Shown here in pieces: positions 1 through 8,496 of a DNA stretch of 64,000 bases. Numbering within the stretch: position 1 is the stretch's first letter; every line of letters starts with the position of its first letter. The position numbers were made by a program, and so were the translations under genes. The notes beneath the pieces are model-generated. The model was not told the origin of the DNA and did not search any database. It was given only the letters and a program-made list of their open reading frames with translations. Source of the stretch: QHCA01 sp003244095 (GTDB taxonomy: Bacteria; Actinomycetota; Actinomycetes; Mycobacteriales; QHCA01); assembly GCA_038329965.1 (NCBI GenBank), contig JBBQNN010000005.1, positions 1 to 64,000 of the forward strand, given 5' to 3'.

Positions 1-114
1 CTCACGCATAGCAACCACTACGGCGGCCAGGAGACCGCACGGCTCGCCCTGGAGACCGTCGTGCATCCAGCCGTCGCCCGCGAGGCAGTACGCATCCTCA
101 CCGCCGACAGCTGA
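1..114 (+). CDS. C-terminal end of an unidentified protein (partial)
   Basis: The window opens inside a reading frame that ends at the TGA at 112-114. The visible 37 residues run from LTHSNHYGGQETARLALETV to a final ILTADS. They are alanine-rich and look like the amphipathic end of a folded enzyme, but I do not recognise the family. The GC-rich third positions fit real coding sequence. The next 240 bases hold no convincing gene. The neighbouring PHP-domain gene runs towards it from the other strand, so the two are convergent. Confidence 0.5.
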   Translation, partial: LTHSNHYGGQETARLALETVVHPAVAREAVRILTADS

Positions 115-353
115 CCCAGCCGTATCGTCGCCCTGCCCACCCCTGGGCGGATACCCCACTCCCCCCGTTCCACCGGACACCTGCCGTGATAGCGCCCCGA
201 ATTGTGTACGGGTGACGAAGTCGACGGGGATGCCCGACTGAGCGCTAATCGACCGGAAAAACCGGGGCGACCGTGCACGCTTGGTGTCGAGCTATACCAT
301 CCGGGGTCCGGGTGCCCCCAGCGGATCCGCGAGCAGGCCGGCATTCCCGCGGC

Positions 354-2273
354 TTACGACCAGTCGCGGGCGGCCGGGATGCCGCGGGGGGGATTCGCCC
401 GGAGCAGCCAGGCGGGGTTGGACAGCGCCACGATCTGACCGCCGGAGTCGAGCACCTGGGTGCGTACGAAGCACGAACTGCTCGTGTCCACGCCCAGGCT
501 CACCGACCCGCCGGCCAGGTCGGCAGCGGAGAAGCTGGCCACAGTCGTCGTGCTGGCCGTTGTGCCGGTGAAGTCGCAGGCCCCGCGCACCACCTCGACG
601 ATGCCGCCTTGCGGCAGCCCGGTGGCCGCCACCTCGACCTGCCGCTGCTGCACGGAGGACACCGACACCGAGCCCATCGGTGCGGTCCCGTCGACCAGCA
701 AATCCAGGTTGCCGCGGAAGCGCGACAGTGACGCGGTCCAGGCGCGGCCCGACCGCAGCGCCTGGACGAGATGCCGCTCGTCGGTGTCGCGCGCCCATAC
801 CGACGTGTACCAGTTGGAATTGAGGCCTGCCCAGTCCTCCCCGAAGTGGTCGTCGTTGGCGCCGTTGCCGGTGACGAAGCGGCCGTTACGGGACAGCACG
901 TCCCACAGGGCGACATGGTGGTCGAGGTCGCATTGGCCGCGCAGCGGGTAGCCGACCTCGATGACGTCGCAGCCCAGCACGTCGTTGGCCAGCAGCGTTG
1001 CCGCGACCTGGGACACCAGGGCGTTCTGCTCCGGCACCGGCAGGGCAGGAGCAGGGGTCGTACCGAACGGATGGTTGTACGACGCGACGCCGCCGGCAGA
1101 GTGGATGTCCGCGATCTGGCCCTGGAGGAACTCGAGGTAGTTGTCGGAGGTCACTGTGTTGTAGTCGCCAAGCTGCACGCCCGGCCCGAACCAGTTGACG
1201 TGCGGGGAGAAGCCGGAGATCTCCAGGCCCTGGTAGGCCGTCACGGCCCGGTAGGCCGCCCGGTAGCCGTCCATGAGGTCGGCCTGCGTCCGCAGCGGCA
1301 CGTTGCCGGTGTTGTGCGTGCGGCTGAACCGCAGGTAGTCGAAAAGGCCGCTGGCCACGCCCCCGGTGCTCACCGCGCTCAGGGTCAGACCGAAGGAGGC
1401 GAAGTCTTTCTCCGCCATGTCCGGCCATAGGGCGGCGATGTCGTCGGTCGGGGTCACGGTGACGGTGTTCCAGCGGCCAGGTGCGACGGCGACGTGGACG
1501 ATGCCGGCGATGCCGTTGGCCACCTGCCGGCCGGCTCCCGCCGCCCCGCCGAACTGGTCGTACATCTTGTAGCGGCCGGCGGGCGGGCCGGCCACGGCCG
1601 GGTGGAAGGACGTGTCGACCAGCAGCTCCAGGTAGCCGTCCGGACCGATCGACGACGGCAGCACGTCGATCGTCAGCTTCTGCCCGAAGAGGTTGCCGTG
1701 GTAGTTCAACCCGGCGGCGACGGAGTTCGCGAAGAAGCCGAGCGATGCCACGGCGGTGGACTGGCTCTGCGCGCTGACCTGGAGGCTGCCGGTGGGGATC
1801 GGGTCGTCCGGCGAGGCCTGGCTCGCGATGCCGCCGGACGACGAGGCGGTCAGGGGCCCGGCATCGCGCCGCTCCCACGACCATGCCGGGCCGTCGCTGT
1901 CCTCGGCGGTCAGGCTGGTGAAGTGCACCACCTGGCGGTAGTCCAGCTGCAGCATGCGGTGGTCGTGGTCGGTCAGCCACATCACGTCGACGGAATTCTG
2001 CGCCGCCTGCGCCAGGTGGGCCTCGACCGAGCCGGACTGCTCGCTGAAGGACGTGTGGACGTGCATGGCCATCGAGACGGCCGTGGTGTCGTCGATCCCC
2101 GACGCGGTCGAGACCGCCGCCGGCAGCTTGGTCAGCCCCGCCGGGAGCAACAGGCCACCCGCTGCGGCACCGAGGCCGGCCTGCAGCAACCGGCGCCGCG
2201 ACACCTGACCCGCGGGGAGCGCCGGCCGCTCCGGCCGGTCGTCGTCGAGCACCATCGAATGGTCGTCGCACAT
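354..2273 (-). CDS. Tat-exported PHP-domain metal-dependent phosphoesterase-like protein
   Basis: The 639-residue product begins at an ATG preceded by AGGAG at good spacing; the frame is open further upstream but without a better start. Residues about 25-55 form a twin-arginine signal (SRRRLLQAGLGAAAGG then a hydrophobic stretch), so export in folded form is likely. The mature part starts with a PHP-type motif HVHTSFSEQSGS and later DVMWLTDHDHRM, giving the His and Asp metal ligands typical of the PHP superfamily. A later segment, GGVASYNHPFG, supplies another likely metal His. The C-terminal third looks beta-rich. PHP enzymes hydrolyse phosphoesters with divalent metals, but the substrate of this secreted form cannot be told. 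Confidence 0.75.
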   Translation of the reverse strand: MCDDHSMVLDDDRPERPALPAGQVSRRRLLQAGLGAAAGGLLLPAGLTKLPAAVSTASGIDDTTAVSMAMHVHTSFSEQSGSVEAHLAQAAQNSVDVMWLTDHDHRMLQLDYRQVVHFTSLTAEDSDGPAWSWERRDAGPLTASSSGGIASQASPDDPIPTGSLQVSAQSQSTAVASLGFFANSVAAGLNYHGNLFGQKLTIDVLPSSIGPDGYLELLVDTSFHPAVAGPPAGRYKMYDQFGGAAGAGRQVANGIAGIVHVAVAPGRWNTVTVTPTDDIAALWPDMAEKDFASFGLTLSAVSTGGVASGLFDYLRFSRTHNTGNVPLRTQADLMDGYRAAYRAVTAYQGLEISGFSPHVNWFGPGVQLGDYNTVTSDNYLEFLQGQIADIHSAGGVASYNHPFGTTPAPALPVPEQNALVSQVAATLLANDVLGCDVIEVGYPLRGQCDLDHHVALWDVLSRNGRFVTGNGANDDHFGEDWAGLNSNWYTSVWARDTDERHLVQALRSGRAWTASLSRFRGNLDLLVDGTAPMGSVSVSSVQQRQVEVAATGLPQGGIVEVVRGACDFTGTTASTTTVASFSAADLAGGSVSLGVDTSSSCFVRTQVLDSGGQIVALSNPAWLLRANPPRGIPAARDWS

Positions 2274-2341
2274 GCCAGCTCCTAGACGTCGCGCGGGTCC
2301 CCGGTCCAGCCGGTCCAAGTCGGGCAGTCGCGCACAAGTTA

Positions 2342-2515
2342 GCAAAGTGCAGTGCCACGGCGCTCCGGGTCGACCTGCAACCCGGCGGCAAGGCCGCCAT
2401 GAACATCAACTTCCAGACCGCCACCCCGGCCCGCGCCGACTGTGCGGAAGGCGGCTCCTACGCCTACGTCACTACGTCTCCCTGCGGCGTAGGCGCGACT
2501 CAGCCGGGGAGCTGA
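2342..2515 (+). pseudogene. Possible C-terminal remnant of a secreted protein
   Basis: Between the PHP gene and the ABC operon a + strand frame without a start reads RVDLQPGGKAAMNINF, then a cysteine pair in ADCAEGGSYAYVTTSPCGVG, and stops at 2513-2515. The pattern of a PGG turn followed by strands and two cysteines resembles the end of secreted DUF4232-like domains in actinobacteria. The upstream part is missing because the PHP gene occupies it. This is a weak call based on composition and pattern only. Confidence 0.25.
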
Positions 2516-2556
2516 CGCGGAGGAGTCGGCACCCCGCTACGTTGAAAGGCGTGTCA

Positions 2557-3480
2557 GTGATCACCGCACAGGCGTTGACGAAGCGGTTCCCGCGGGTCAC
2601 GGCGCTGGACAGCCTCACCGTCGAGGTGCCGCCGGGCGTGGTCGGGCTGGTCGGCGCCAACGGTGCGGGCAAGTCGACCCTGATCAAGATCCTGCTCGGC
2701 CTCCTTCCGCCCACCTCCGGCACGGCGAGCGTGCTCGGCCTGGACGTGGTCACCGAGGGAGACCGGATCCGCGAGCAGGTCGGCTACATGCCCGAGCACG
2801 ACGTCCTGCCGCCCGACGTGTCGGCCACCGAGCTGATCGTGCAACTCGGCCGGCTGTCCGGCCTGCCCAAGACGGCCGCCCGCGAGCGGACCGCGGACAC
2901 GCTAAGACATGTCGGGCTGTACGAGGAGCGCTACCGGCCGATCGGCGGCTACTCCACCGGGATGAAGCAGCGGGTCAAGCTCGCCCAGGCCTTGGTCCAC
3001 GACCCGCAACTGGTGTTCCTCGACGAGCCGACCAACGGCCTCGACCCGGCCGGCCGGATCGACATGCTCGGGCTGATCCGGCGGATCGGCACGGAGTTCG
3101 GCATCTCCGTACTCGTCACCTCCCACCTGCTGGGCGAGCTGGAGCAGATCTCCGACCACATCGTCGTGATCGACGGCGGCCGGCTGCTGCACTCCTCGTC
3201 GACCGCCGCGGTGACCGGCACCCGGGAGCGGCTGCTCGTCGAGGTGACCGAGCGGCCCGAGGCGCTGGTCGCCGCCCTCGTCGGTGCCGGCGTCACCGCC
3301 ACCCTGTCCGGCCGGATGATCGAGGTCGAGATCGGCGACGGGGTCGCCTATGACCTGGTCCGCGACCGGGTGGCCGACCTCGGTGTCGGCCTGGTCCGCA
3401 TCGAGCAGCGCCGGCACCGGATCGCCGAGATCTTCCGCGCTGTGCCGTCGGAGGCAACCGTGGCCGCCGATGTCGGCTGA
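2557..3480 (+). CDS. ABC transporter ATP-binding protein (ABC-2 exporter type)
   Basis: The product has about 307 residues. I chose the GTG at 2557 because GAAAGG lies 7 bases before it; an in-frame GTG at 2551 is the alternative. Walker A GANGAGKST (residues ~33-41), signature YSTGMKQRVK (~132-141), Walker B LVFLDEPTNGLDP (~152-164) and an H-loop in VTSHLL are all intact, so it should hydrolyse ATP. The C-terminal 100 residues form the regulatory tail common in ABC-2 type drug or lipid exporters. It is the first gene of a tightly overlapping ATPase-permease-ATPase-permease operon (2557-5989), so it probably pairs with the permease immediately downstream. The substrate is unknown. Confidence 0.88.
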   Translation: MITAQALTKRFPRVTALDSLTVEVPPGVVGLVGANGAGKSTLIKILLGLLPPTSGTASVLGLDVVTEGDRIREQVGYMPEHDVLPPDVSATELIVQLGRLSGLPKTAARERTADTLRHVGLYEERYRPIGGYSTGMKQRVKLAQALVHDPQLVFLDEPTNGLDPAGRIDMLGLIRRIGTEFGISVLVTSHLLGELEQISDHIVVIDGGRLLHSSSTAAVTGTRERLLVEVTERPEALVAALVGAGVTATLSGRMIEVEIGDGVAYDLVRDRVADLGVGLVRIEQRRHRIAEIFRAVPSEATVAADVG

Positions 3481-4354
3481 CCAGACCGGTGTCATCCACG
3501 ACATCGGCTACCGCCACTACACCGGGCCGCGGCTGGGCCGGGGAGCCATCGTCCGGGCGCTGTTCGTGCAGAGCCTGCGCGGCGCCTACGGGCTCGGGCG
3601 CTCGGCCAAGTCCAAGGTCATGCCGATCCTGCTCCTGGTCATCATGTGTGTCCCCGCGCTGGTCATCGCCGCCGTGGTCAACGGCTTCAAGCTCACCGCG
3701 CAGCCTGTGCCGTACACCCGGTACGCCGTCGTGCTCCTGGCCGTCGTCGCGATCTTCGTCGCCGCGCAGTCACCGCAGATGGTGTCGCGCGACCTGCGGT
3801 TCCGCCTCACCTCCCTGTACTTCTCCCGGCCACTGGGCCGCCTGGACTACGTGCTGGCGAAGTACGCCGCGATGGTCTGCGCGTTGCTCCTGCTCCTCGT
3901 CTCGCCGCTGGTGATCCTGTACGGCGGGGGGCTGCTGGCCCGGCTGCCCGCCGGGGCGGAGACCCGGCACTTCCTGCTCGGCGCGGTGGGCGCGGTGTTC
4001 TTCGCCGTGGTGCTGGCCGCCGTGGGCCTGCTGATCGCCGCATTCACCCCGCGCCGCGGGCTCGGGGTAGCGGCGGTCATCGCGGTGCTGCTCGTGACGT
4101 ACTCCGGGGTCAGCGTGGTGCAGGGCATCGCGCAGGACCAGGGCCAGGACACGGTGGCGGCCTACGCCGGCCTGTTCTCGCCGTTCACCCTCGTCGACGG
4201 TGTGCAGGTGTGGCTGCTCAACGCCCGGCCGTCCTCCCCGGTAGGCCCCCCGGGGACCACGGGCGGGCTGGTCTTCCTCGCCACCACCCTCGCCCTGCTG
4301 GCCGGATCGTTCGGGCTGCTCGTGCTGCGCTACCGGAAGGTGTCGATCTCGTGA
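3470..4354 (+). CDS. ABC-2 type transporter permease
   Basis: The 294-residue membrane protein starts at an ATG inside the last codons of the upstream ATPase gene, an overlap of 11 bases that indicates translational coupling. After a cytosolic N-terminus (GYRHYTGPRLGR, a motif seen in many ABC-2 permeases) come about six hydrophobic segments. The region RDLRFRLTSLYFSRPLGRLDYVLAK matches the coupling segment of ABC-2 permeases. It should form the membrane part with the ATPase at 2557. Its stop overlaps the GTG of the next ATPase by GTGA. Substrate not predictable. Confidence 0.85.
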   Translation: MSADQTGVIHDIGYRHYTGPRLGRGAIVRALFVQSLRGAYGLGRSAKSKVMPILLLVIMCVPALVIAAVVNGFKLTAQPVPYTRYAVVLLAVVAIFVAAQSPQMVSRDLRFRLTSLYFSRPLGRLDYVLAKYAAMVCALLLLLVSPLVILYGGGLLARLPAGAETRHFLLGAVGAVFFAVVLAAVGLLIAAFTPRRGLGVAAVIAVLLVTYSGVSVVQGIAQDQGQDTVAAYAGLFSPFTLVDGVQVWLLNARPSSPVGPPGTTGGLVFLATTLALLAGSFGLLVLRYRKVSIS

Positions 4355-5262
4355 CCACGCTGGCGCTGGAGGCGGTGTCGCGCTGGTTCGGCAACGTGGT
4401 GGCCGTCAACGGCATCACGATGACGATCGGGCCCGGCGTCACCGGCCTGCTCGGCCCTAACGGCGCGGGCAAGTCGACCCTGATCCACCTGATGGGCGGC
4501 TTCCTGCCGCCGTCGGCCGGCACCGTGGCCCTCGACGGCCAACCGGTCTGGCGTAACACGTCGATCTATCGCGTCCTCGGCCTGGTTCCCGAGCGCGAGG
4601 CGATGTACGACTTCCTCACCGGCTACGAACTCGTCGTGGCCAACGCCGAACTGCACGGGCTGCCCGACCCGGGCGCCGCGGCGGATAGGGCACTGGCGAC
4701 GGTGGAGATGACCGGGCCGGCCGGCCGGGCCGTCTCGACGTACTCCAAGGGGATGAAGCAGCGGGTCAAGATGGCGACGGCGCTGGTGCATGATCCGGCG
4801 GTGCTGCTGCTGGACGAGCCGTTCAACGGGATGGACCCGCGCCAGCGGGAGCACCTGATGGGCCTGCTCGACGAGATGGGCCGCGACGGCCGCACGGTGC
4901 TGTTCAGCTCGCACATCCTCGAGGAGGTCGAGCAGATCGCCGGCCGGATCGAGGTCGTCGTCGCGGGCCGGCATGCCGCCTCGGGGGATTTCCACGAGAT
5001 CCGGCGGCTGATGACCAACCGGCCGCACCTGTACGTGCTGCGGTCCAGCGACGACCGCGCGCTGGCCGCCGCCCTGATGGCCGAGGGGGCGTGCAACGGG
5101 GTGCGCCTGGAGGGCGACACATTGCACGCGCAGGCCGCGGACTTCCCGCGCTTCGCCCGGCTGGTGCCGTCGCTGGCCCGGGCCGGCAACATCCGGCTGT
5201 TCGAGGTCGCGCCGGCCGACGAGTCGTTGGAGAGCGTCTTCTCCTATTTGGTGGGGTCATGA
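4351..5262 (+). CDS. ABC transporter ATP-binding protein (second of the operon)
   Basis: The product has 303 residues and begins at GTG in the overlap GTGA with the preceding permease. Walker A GPNGAGKST (~35-43), signature YSKGMKQRVK (~131-140), Walker B LLLDEPFNGMDP and SSHILEEVEQ with the H-loop His are intact. It resembles the upstream ATPase closely in motif spacing, suggesting an internal duplication of an ATPase-permease unit. It most likely drives the permease at 5276. A 17-bp tandem duplication lies exactly at its 3-prime end and alters the junction with the next gene. Confidence 0.88.
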   Translation: MTTLALEAVSRWFGNVVAVNGITMTIGPGVTGLLGPNGAGKSTLIHLMGGFLPPSAGTVALDGQPVWRNTSIYRVLGLVPEREAMYDFLTGYELVVANAELHGLPDPGAAADRALATVEMTGPAGRAVSTYSKGMKQRVKMATALVHDPAVLLLDEPFNGMDPRQREHLMGLLDEMGRDGRTVLFSSHILEEVEQIAGRIEVVVAGRHAASGDFHEIRRLMTNRPHLYVLRSSDDRALAAALMAEGACNGVRLEGDTLHAQAADFPRFARLVPSLARAGNIRLFEVAPADESLESVFSYLVGS

Positions 5263-5281
5263 ACATGGTGGGGTCATGAAC
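5249..5281 (+). repeat. 16-bp direct repeat, period 17, at a gene junction
   Basis: The 16 bases TGGTGGGGTCATGAAC occur at 5249-5264 and again at 5266-5281, separated by one base. Each copy contains a TCATGA start-stop overlap. The first copy carries the stop of the ATPase gene; the second carries the ATG actually used by the following permease. Without the duplication the two genes would overlap by ATGA, as the rest of the operon does. Confidence 0.9.
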
Positions 5282-5989
5282 GCCACGGTGCTCCGGCTGT
5301 CGCTGCGCGGCCTGCTCGGCCGGCGGCGGGCGCTGTTGCTGCTCCTGCTGCCCGGCGTGCTCCTGCTGCTGGCGGTCGTCATCCGGCTTCTCGCCGGGTC
5401 CGATGAGGGCGTCACGCGGACCCTGCTCGGTGCGTTCGCCCTGGGCACCCTGGTGCCGTTGCTCGGGTTGATCACCGGCACCGGTGTGCTCGGCCCGGAG
5501 ATCGACGACGGATCGGTCGTCTACCTGCTCGCCAAGCCGATCAGCCGTCCGGTCATCGTGCGCTCCAAGCTGATGGTGGCGATCATCGCGGTGACGGTCT
5601 TCGCCGCGCTGCCGACGCTGCTCGCCGGGTTGATCATGTCCGGGCTGGCCGGCGGCCTGGCGGTCGGGTACGCCGTCGGGGCCCTGGTCGCCGGCGTCGC
5701 CTACTGCGCGCTGTTCCTGCTGCTGTCGGTGCTGACCCGCAATGCGGTGATCGTCGGCCTGCTGTACGCGCTGATCTGGGAGACGGTGCTCGGCGGCTAC
5801 GTGCCGGGCGCGCAGAAGCTCAGCGTGCAGCAGTGGGCCCTGGCGGTCACTCGGTGGATCGCCGGCTCCGAGGTGCGCTCGGCGGTCGGCCTGCCGGTGG
5901 GTGTGGTGCTGCTGGTCGTGCTGTTCGCCGGGTCGACCTGGTATGCCGGCCGCCGCCTGTCGACCCTCACCCTCACCAGCGACGAATAG
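5276..5989 (+). CDS. ABC transporter permease (ABC-2 family)
   Basis: The 237-residue, strongly hydrophobic protein has about six membrane spans starting with a Leu-rich segment after RRRALL. The sentence-like motif GPEIDDGSVVYLLAKPISRPVIVRSK is the conserved coupling region of ABC-2 permeases (an E-x-x-x-G-x-x-x-x-L-x-x-P pattern). It closes the four-gene exporter operon. The ATG at 5276 is in the second copy of the local duplication; the first copy has an ATG at 5259 in another frame that stops after six codons. Confidence 0.82.
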   Translation: MNATVLRLSLRGLLGRRRALLLLLLPGVLLLLAVVIRLLAGSDEGVTRTLLGAFALGTLVPLLGLITGTGVLGPEIDDGSVVYLLAKPISRPVIVRSKLMVAIIAVTVFAALPTLLAGLIMSGLAGGLAVGYAVGALVAGVAYCALFLLLSVLTRNAVIVGLLYALIWETVLGGYVPGAQKLSVQQWALAVTRWIAGSEVRSAVGLPVGVVLLVVLFAGSTWYAGRRLSTLTLTSDE

Positions 5990-6013
5990 CCGGCACCGGC
6001 CCGCCCAGGCAGC

Positions 6014-6028
6014 GTTATCCCGGATAAC
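6014..6028. promoter_or_regulatory. Perfect palindrome upstream of the nitric oxide reductase gene
   Basis: GTTATCC-C-GGATAAC is a perfect 7-bp inverted repeat around one central base, 126 bases before the start codon at 6154. A second, similar site follows with its centre 41 bases away, almost four helical turns. Paired sites on one DNA face are typical of operators, and the reductase is the only gene they could serve. The same motif core also recurs elsewhere in the window, so a dispersed repeat is the alternative. Confidence 0.5.
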
Positions 6029-6054
6029 GTCGGTTTCCCGGCGCTCAAAGCAGC

Positions 6055-6069
6055 GTCATCCCGGATGTC
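6055..6069. promoter_or_regulatory. Second, imperfect palindrome upstream of the nitric oxide reductase gene
   Basis: GTCATCC-C-GGATGTC has one mismatch in the 7-bp arms and is preceded, like the first site, by AGC. It lies 85 bases before the start codon. Together with the site at 6014 it forms a same-phase pair. No known regulator consensus can be assigned with confidence. Confidence 0.45.
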
Positions 6070-6153
6070 GTCGCTATGTTTGGGTCGGGCTGCTGTGAAT
6101 CAGCGCGCTAGAAACCACTGGCCGCGGTCCGAGGTGGCAGCCCGGGAGCCGAG

Positions 6154-8490
6154 ATGACGACGGTTACCGATTCCCCGCCGGGGCGCCGCACCTCCCTCGT
6201 GTCGAGAGGCTGGGTGCAGGCCGCCGCACTGGTCGCACTGCTCGGGTTGTTCGTCCTCGTGCTGATGGGCTGGCAGACCTACCAGTCCAGCCCCCCGATC
6301 CCGGACACGGTGGTCGCCGCGTCGGGGCAGCCGGTGTTCAGCGGCGCCGACATCAGGGCCGGTCAGGACGTCTTCCTGCGGTACGGGCTCATGGAGTACG
6401 GCTCGATCTTCGGCCACGGCGCCTACCTCGGCCCGGACTTCACCGCCGACTACCTGCACCGCTCGGCCGCCCTGGTGCGGCAGGCCTACGGCGGCGCGGG
6501 CTCGGACACCGCGGTGACCCGTACCGCTGAGGACTTCAAGTCCAACCACTTCGACCCGGCCACCCGCACACTCACCGTCTCCGACGCGCAAGCCGCCGCG
6601 TTCCGTCAGCTCACCGCGCACTACGCCGGCACGCTGTCCGCGCCCGGGGGCAAGACCGGGTTGCGGCCCAGCGCGATCACCGACCCGGAGCAGATCCGGC
6701 AGGTCACCAGCTACTTCGCGTGGAGCGCCTGGGCGGCCTCGGCCAACCGGCCGGGCAAGAACTACAGCTACACCAACAACTGGCCGGCCGAGCCGCTGGT
6801 GCACAACAGCCCGACGGCCAACACGGTGGTGTGGAGCGTACTCAGTCTCATCGCCCTTCTCGGTGGCACCGGCGCGCTGTTCGCGGCCTTCGGCCGGTGG
6901 AACTGGCTGGGCTGGCACGGCCGCGAGCAGTCCGAGCTGCGCTTCCGTGAGCCGCAGGCGGTGGCCCTCACGCCGTCGCAGCGGGCCTGCGCCTGGTTCT
7001 TCTTCACGATGGCAGCGCTGTTCCTCGCGCAGACACTCGTCGGTGCGGCCAGCGAGCACTACCGCGCCGACCTGGGCAGTTTCTTCGGCATCCCGCTGGA
7101 CCGGTGGCTCCCGTACAACGTGGTCCGTACCTGGCACGTGCAACTCTCGCTGTTCTGGGTGTCCACCTCCTTCCTTGCCGCTGGAATCTTCCTGGTGCCG
7201 ATGATCACCCGTCAGCGGGAGCGCAGGGGCCAGGGCGGCCTGGCCTATGGCCTCCTCGGGGCCCTGGTCGTCGTGGTGGTGGGCTCGCTGCTCGGCGAGC
7301 TGGCCGGGATCCGGGGGGCCTTCGGCTCGCTGTGGCACTGGTTCGGCATGCAGGGCTTCGAGTACCTCGACCTCGGCAAGTTCTGGCAGGTCCTGCTCAC
7401 CGTCGGGATGGTCTTCTGGGTCGCGATTCTCTGGCGGGGGCTGCGCCGGCGGCTGGCGGCGGAGAGCCGGGCCAACATGCCCTGGCTGTTCTTCTTCGCC
7501 GCCCTGGCGCTCCCGGTGGTCTACGCCACCGGCCTGCTCGCGCAGCACTCCTCCGACTACACCATCACCGACTTCTGGCGGTTCATGGTCGTGCACCTGT
7601 GGGTGGAGGACTTCCTCGAACTGTTCACCACCGTCATGGTCGCCTACATCTTCGTGCTGCTCGGCGTGGTCCGCGAGCGGATCGCGCTGCGGGTGATCTA
7701 CCTCGACATCGTGCTGTACAGCGCCGGCGGGGTGATCGGGACGGCGCACCACTGGTATTTCAACGGCGAGCCGGCCTCGGTGCTGGCCCTCGGCGCGTTC
7801 TTCTCGGCCTTCGAGGTGATCCCGCTGACCTTCCTCACCGTGGAGGCCTGGAGCTTCATCCGGCTCGGCGCCCGGCAGGGGGCGAGGAGTTCGACGCCGT
7901 TCCCGCACCGGTGGGCGGTCATGTTCCTCGTGGCGGTCGGGTTCTGGAACTTCCTGGGCGCCGGGGTGTTCGGCTTCCTGATCAACCTGCCGATCGTGAG
8001 CTACTACGAGATCGGTACGGCGCTGACGGCAAACCACGCGCACGGCGCGATGATGGGCGTGTACGGCATGCTGGCGGTCGGTTTCTCGATGTTCGCGCTG
8101 CGCTACCTCGTACCCGCCGAGAAGTGGTCGGACCGGCTGGCCGCGATCAGCTTCTGGTCGCTGAACATCGGCCTGGCCTGGATGATGTTCGTCACGCTGC
8201 TGCCCCTCGGCATCCTGCAGCTCTACCACTCGGTCGACATCGGCTACTACGACGCGCGATCGCTGGCCTTCATCACCAGCGACACCAACCGGCTGCTGGA
8301 GTGGCTGCGCCTGCCCGGTGACCTGCTGTTCATCATCGGCGGCGTCCTGCCGCAGTTGTGGCTGGCCTATCAGGGTGTCCGGCATCGCGGCCGGCAGCAC
8401 GCCGAGCGCGACGCCGACGACCTGCGGCTGTTCACCGAGGTCGAGGCCCATACCCCGGCCGAGGCCACCGCCGCCGGACCGCTGAGGTAG
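6154..8490 (+). CDS. norZ: Quinol-dependent nitric oxide reductase (qNOR, single subunit)
   Basis: The 778-residue membrane enzyme reduces two NO to N2O with electrons from quinol, for NO detoxification or denitrification. GGGAG sits 6 bases before the ATG. The N-terminal extension (FSGADIRAGQDVFLRYGLME, HGAYLGPDF) is the cytochrome-c-like domain fused in qNOR, without a haem c motif. In the heme-copper-oxidase core, TWHVQLSLFW, HLWVEDFLELF, HHWYFNG and NHAHGAMMG supply the haem b, haem b3 and FeB histidines and the nearby glutamate. About 14 transmembrane helices are visible. Length fits the family (about 750-780). It is likely controlled through the paired palindromes upstream. Confidence 0.93.
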   Translation: MTTVTDSPPGRRTSLVSRGWVQAAALVALLGLFVLVLMGWQTYQSSPPIPDTVVAASGQPVFSGADIRAGQDVFLRYGLMEYGSIFGHGAYLGPDFTADYLHRSAALVRQAYGGAGSDTAVTRTAEDFKSNHFDPATRTLTVSDAQAAAFRQLTAHYAGTLSAPGGKTGLRPSAITDPEQIRQVTSYFAWSAWAASANRPGKNYSYTNNWPAEPLVHNSPTANTVVWSVLSLIALLGGTGALFAAFGRWNWLGWHGREQSELRFREPQAVALTPSQRACAWFFFTMAALFLAQTLVGAASEHYRADLGSFFGIPLDRWLPYNVVRTWHVQLSLFWVSTSFLAAGIFLVPMITRQRERRGQGGLAYGLLGALVVVVVGSLLGELAGIRGAFGSLWHWFGMQGFEYLDLGKFWQVLLTVGMVFWVAILWRGLRRRLAAESRANMPWLFFFAALALPVVYATGLLAQHSSDYTITDFWRFMVVHLWVEDFLELFTTVMVAYIFVLLGVVRERIALRVIYLDIVLYSAGGVIGTAHHWYFNGEPASVLALGAFFSAFEVIPLTFLTVEAWSFIRLGARQGARSSTPFPHRWAVMFLVAVGFWNFLGAGVFGFLINLPIVSYYEIGTALTANHAHGAMMGVYGMLAVGFSMFALRYLVPAEKWSDRLAAISFWSLNIGLAWMMFVTLLPLGILQLYHSVDIGYYDARSLAFITSDTNRLLEWLRLPGDLLFIIGGVLPQLWLAYQGVRHRGRQHAERDADDLRLFTEVEAHTPAEATAAGPLR

Positions 8491-8496
8491 GCCGGC

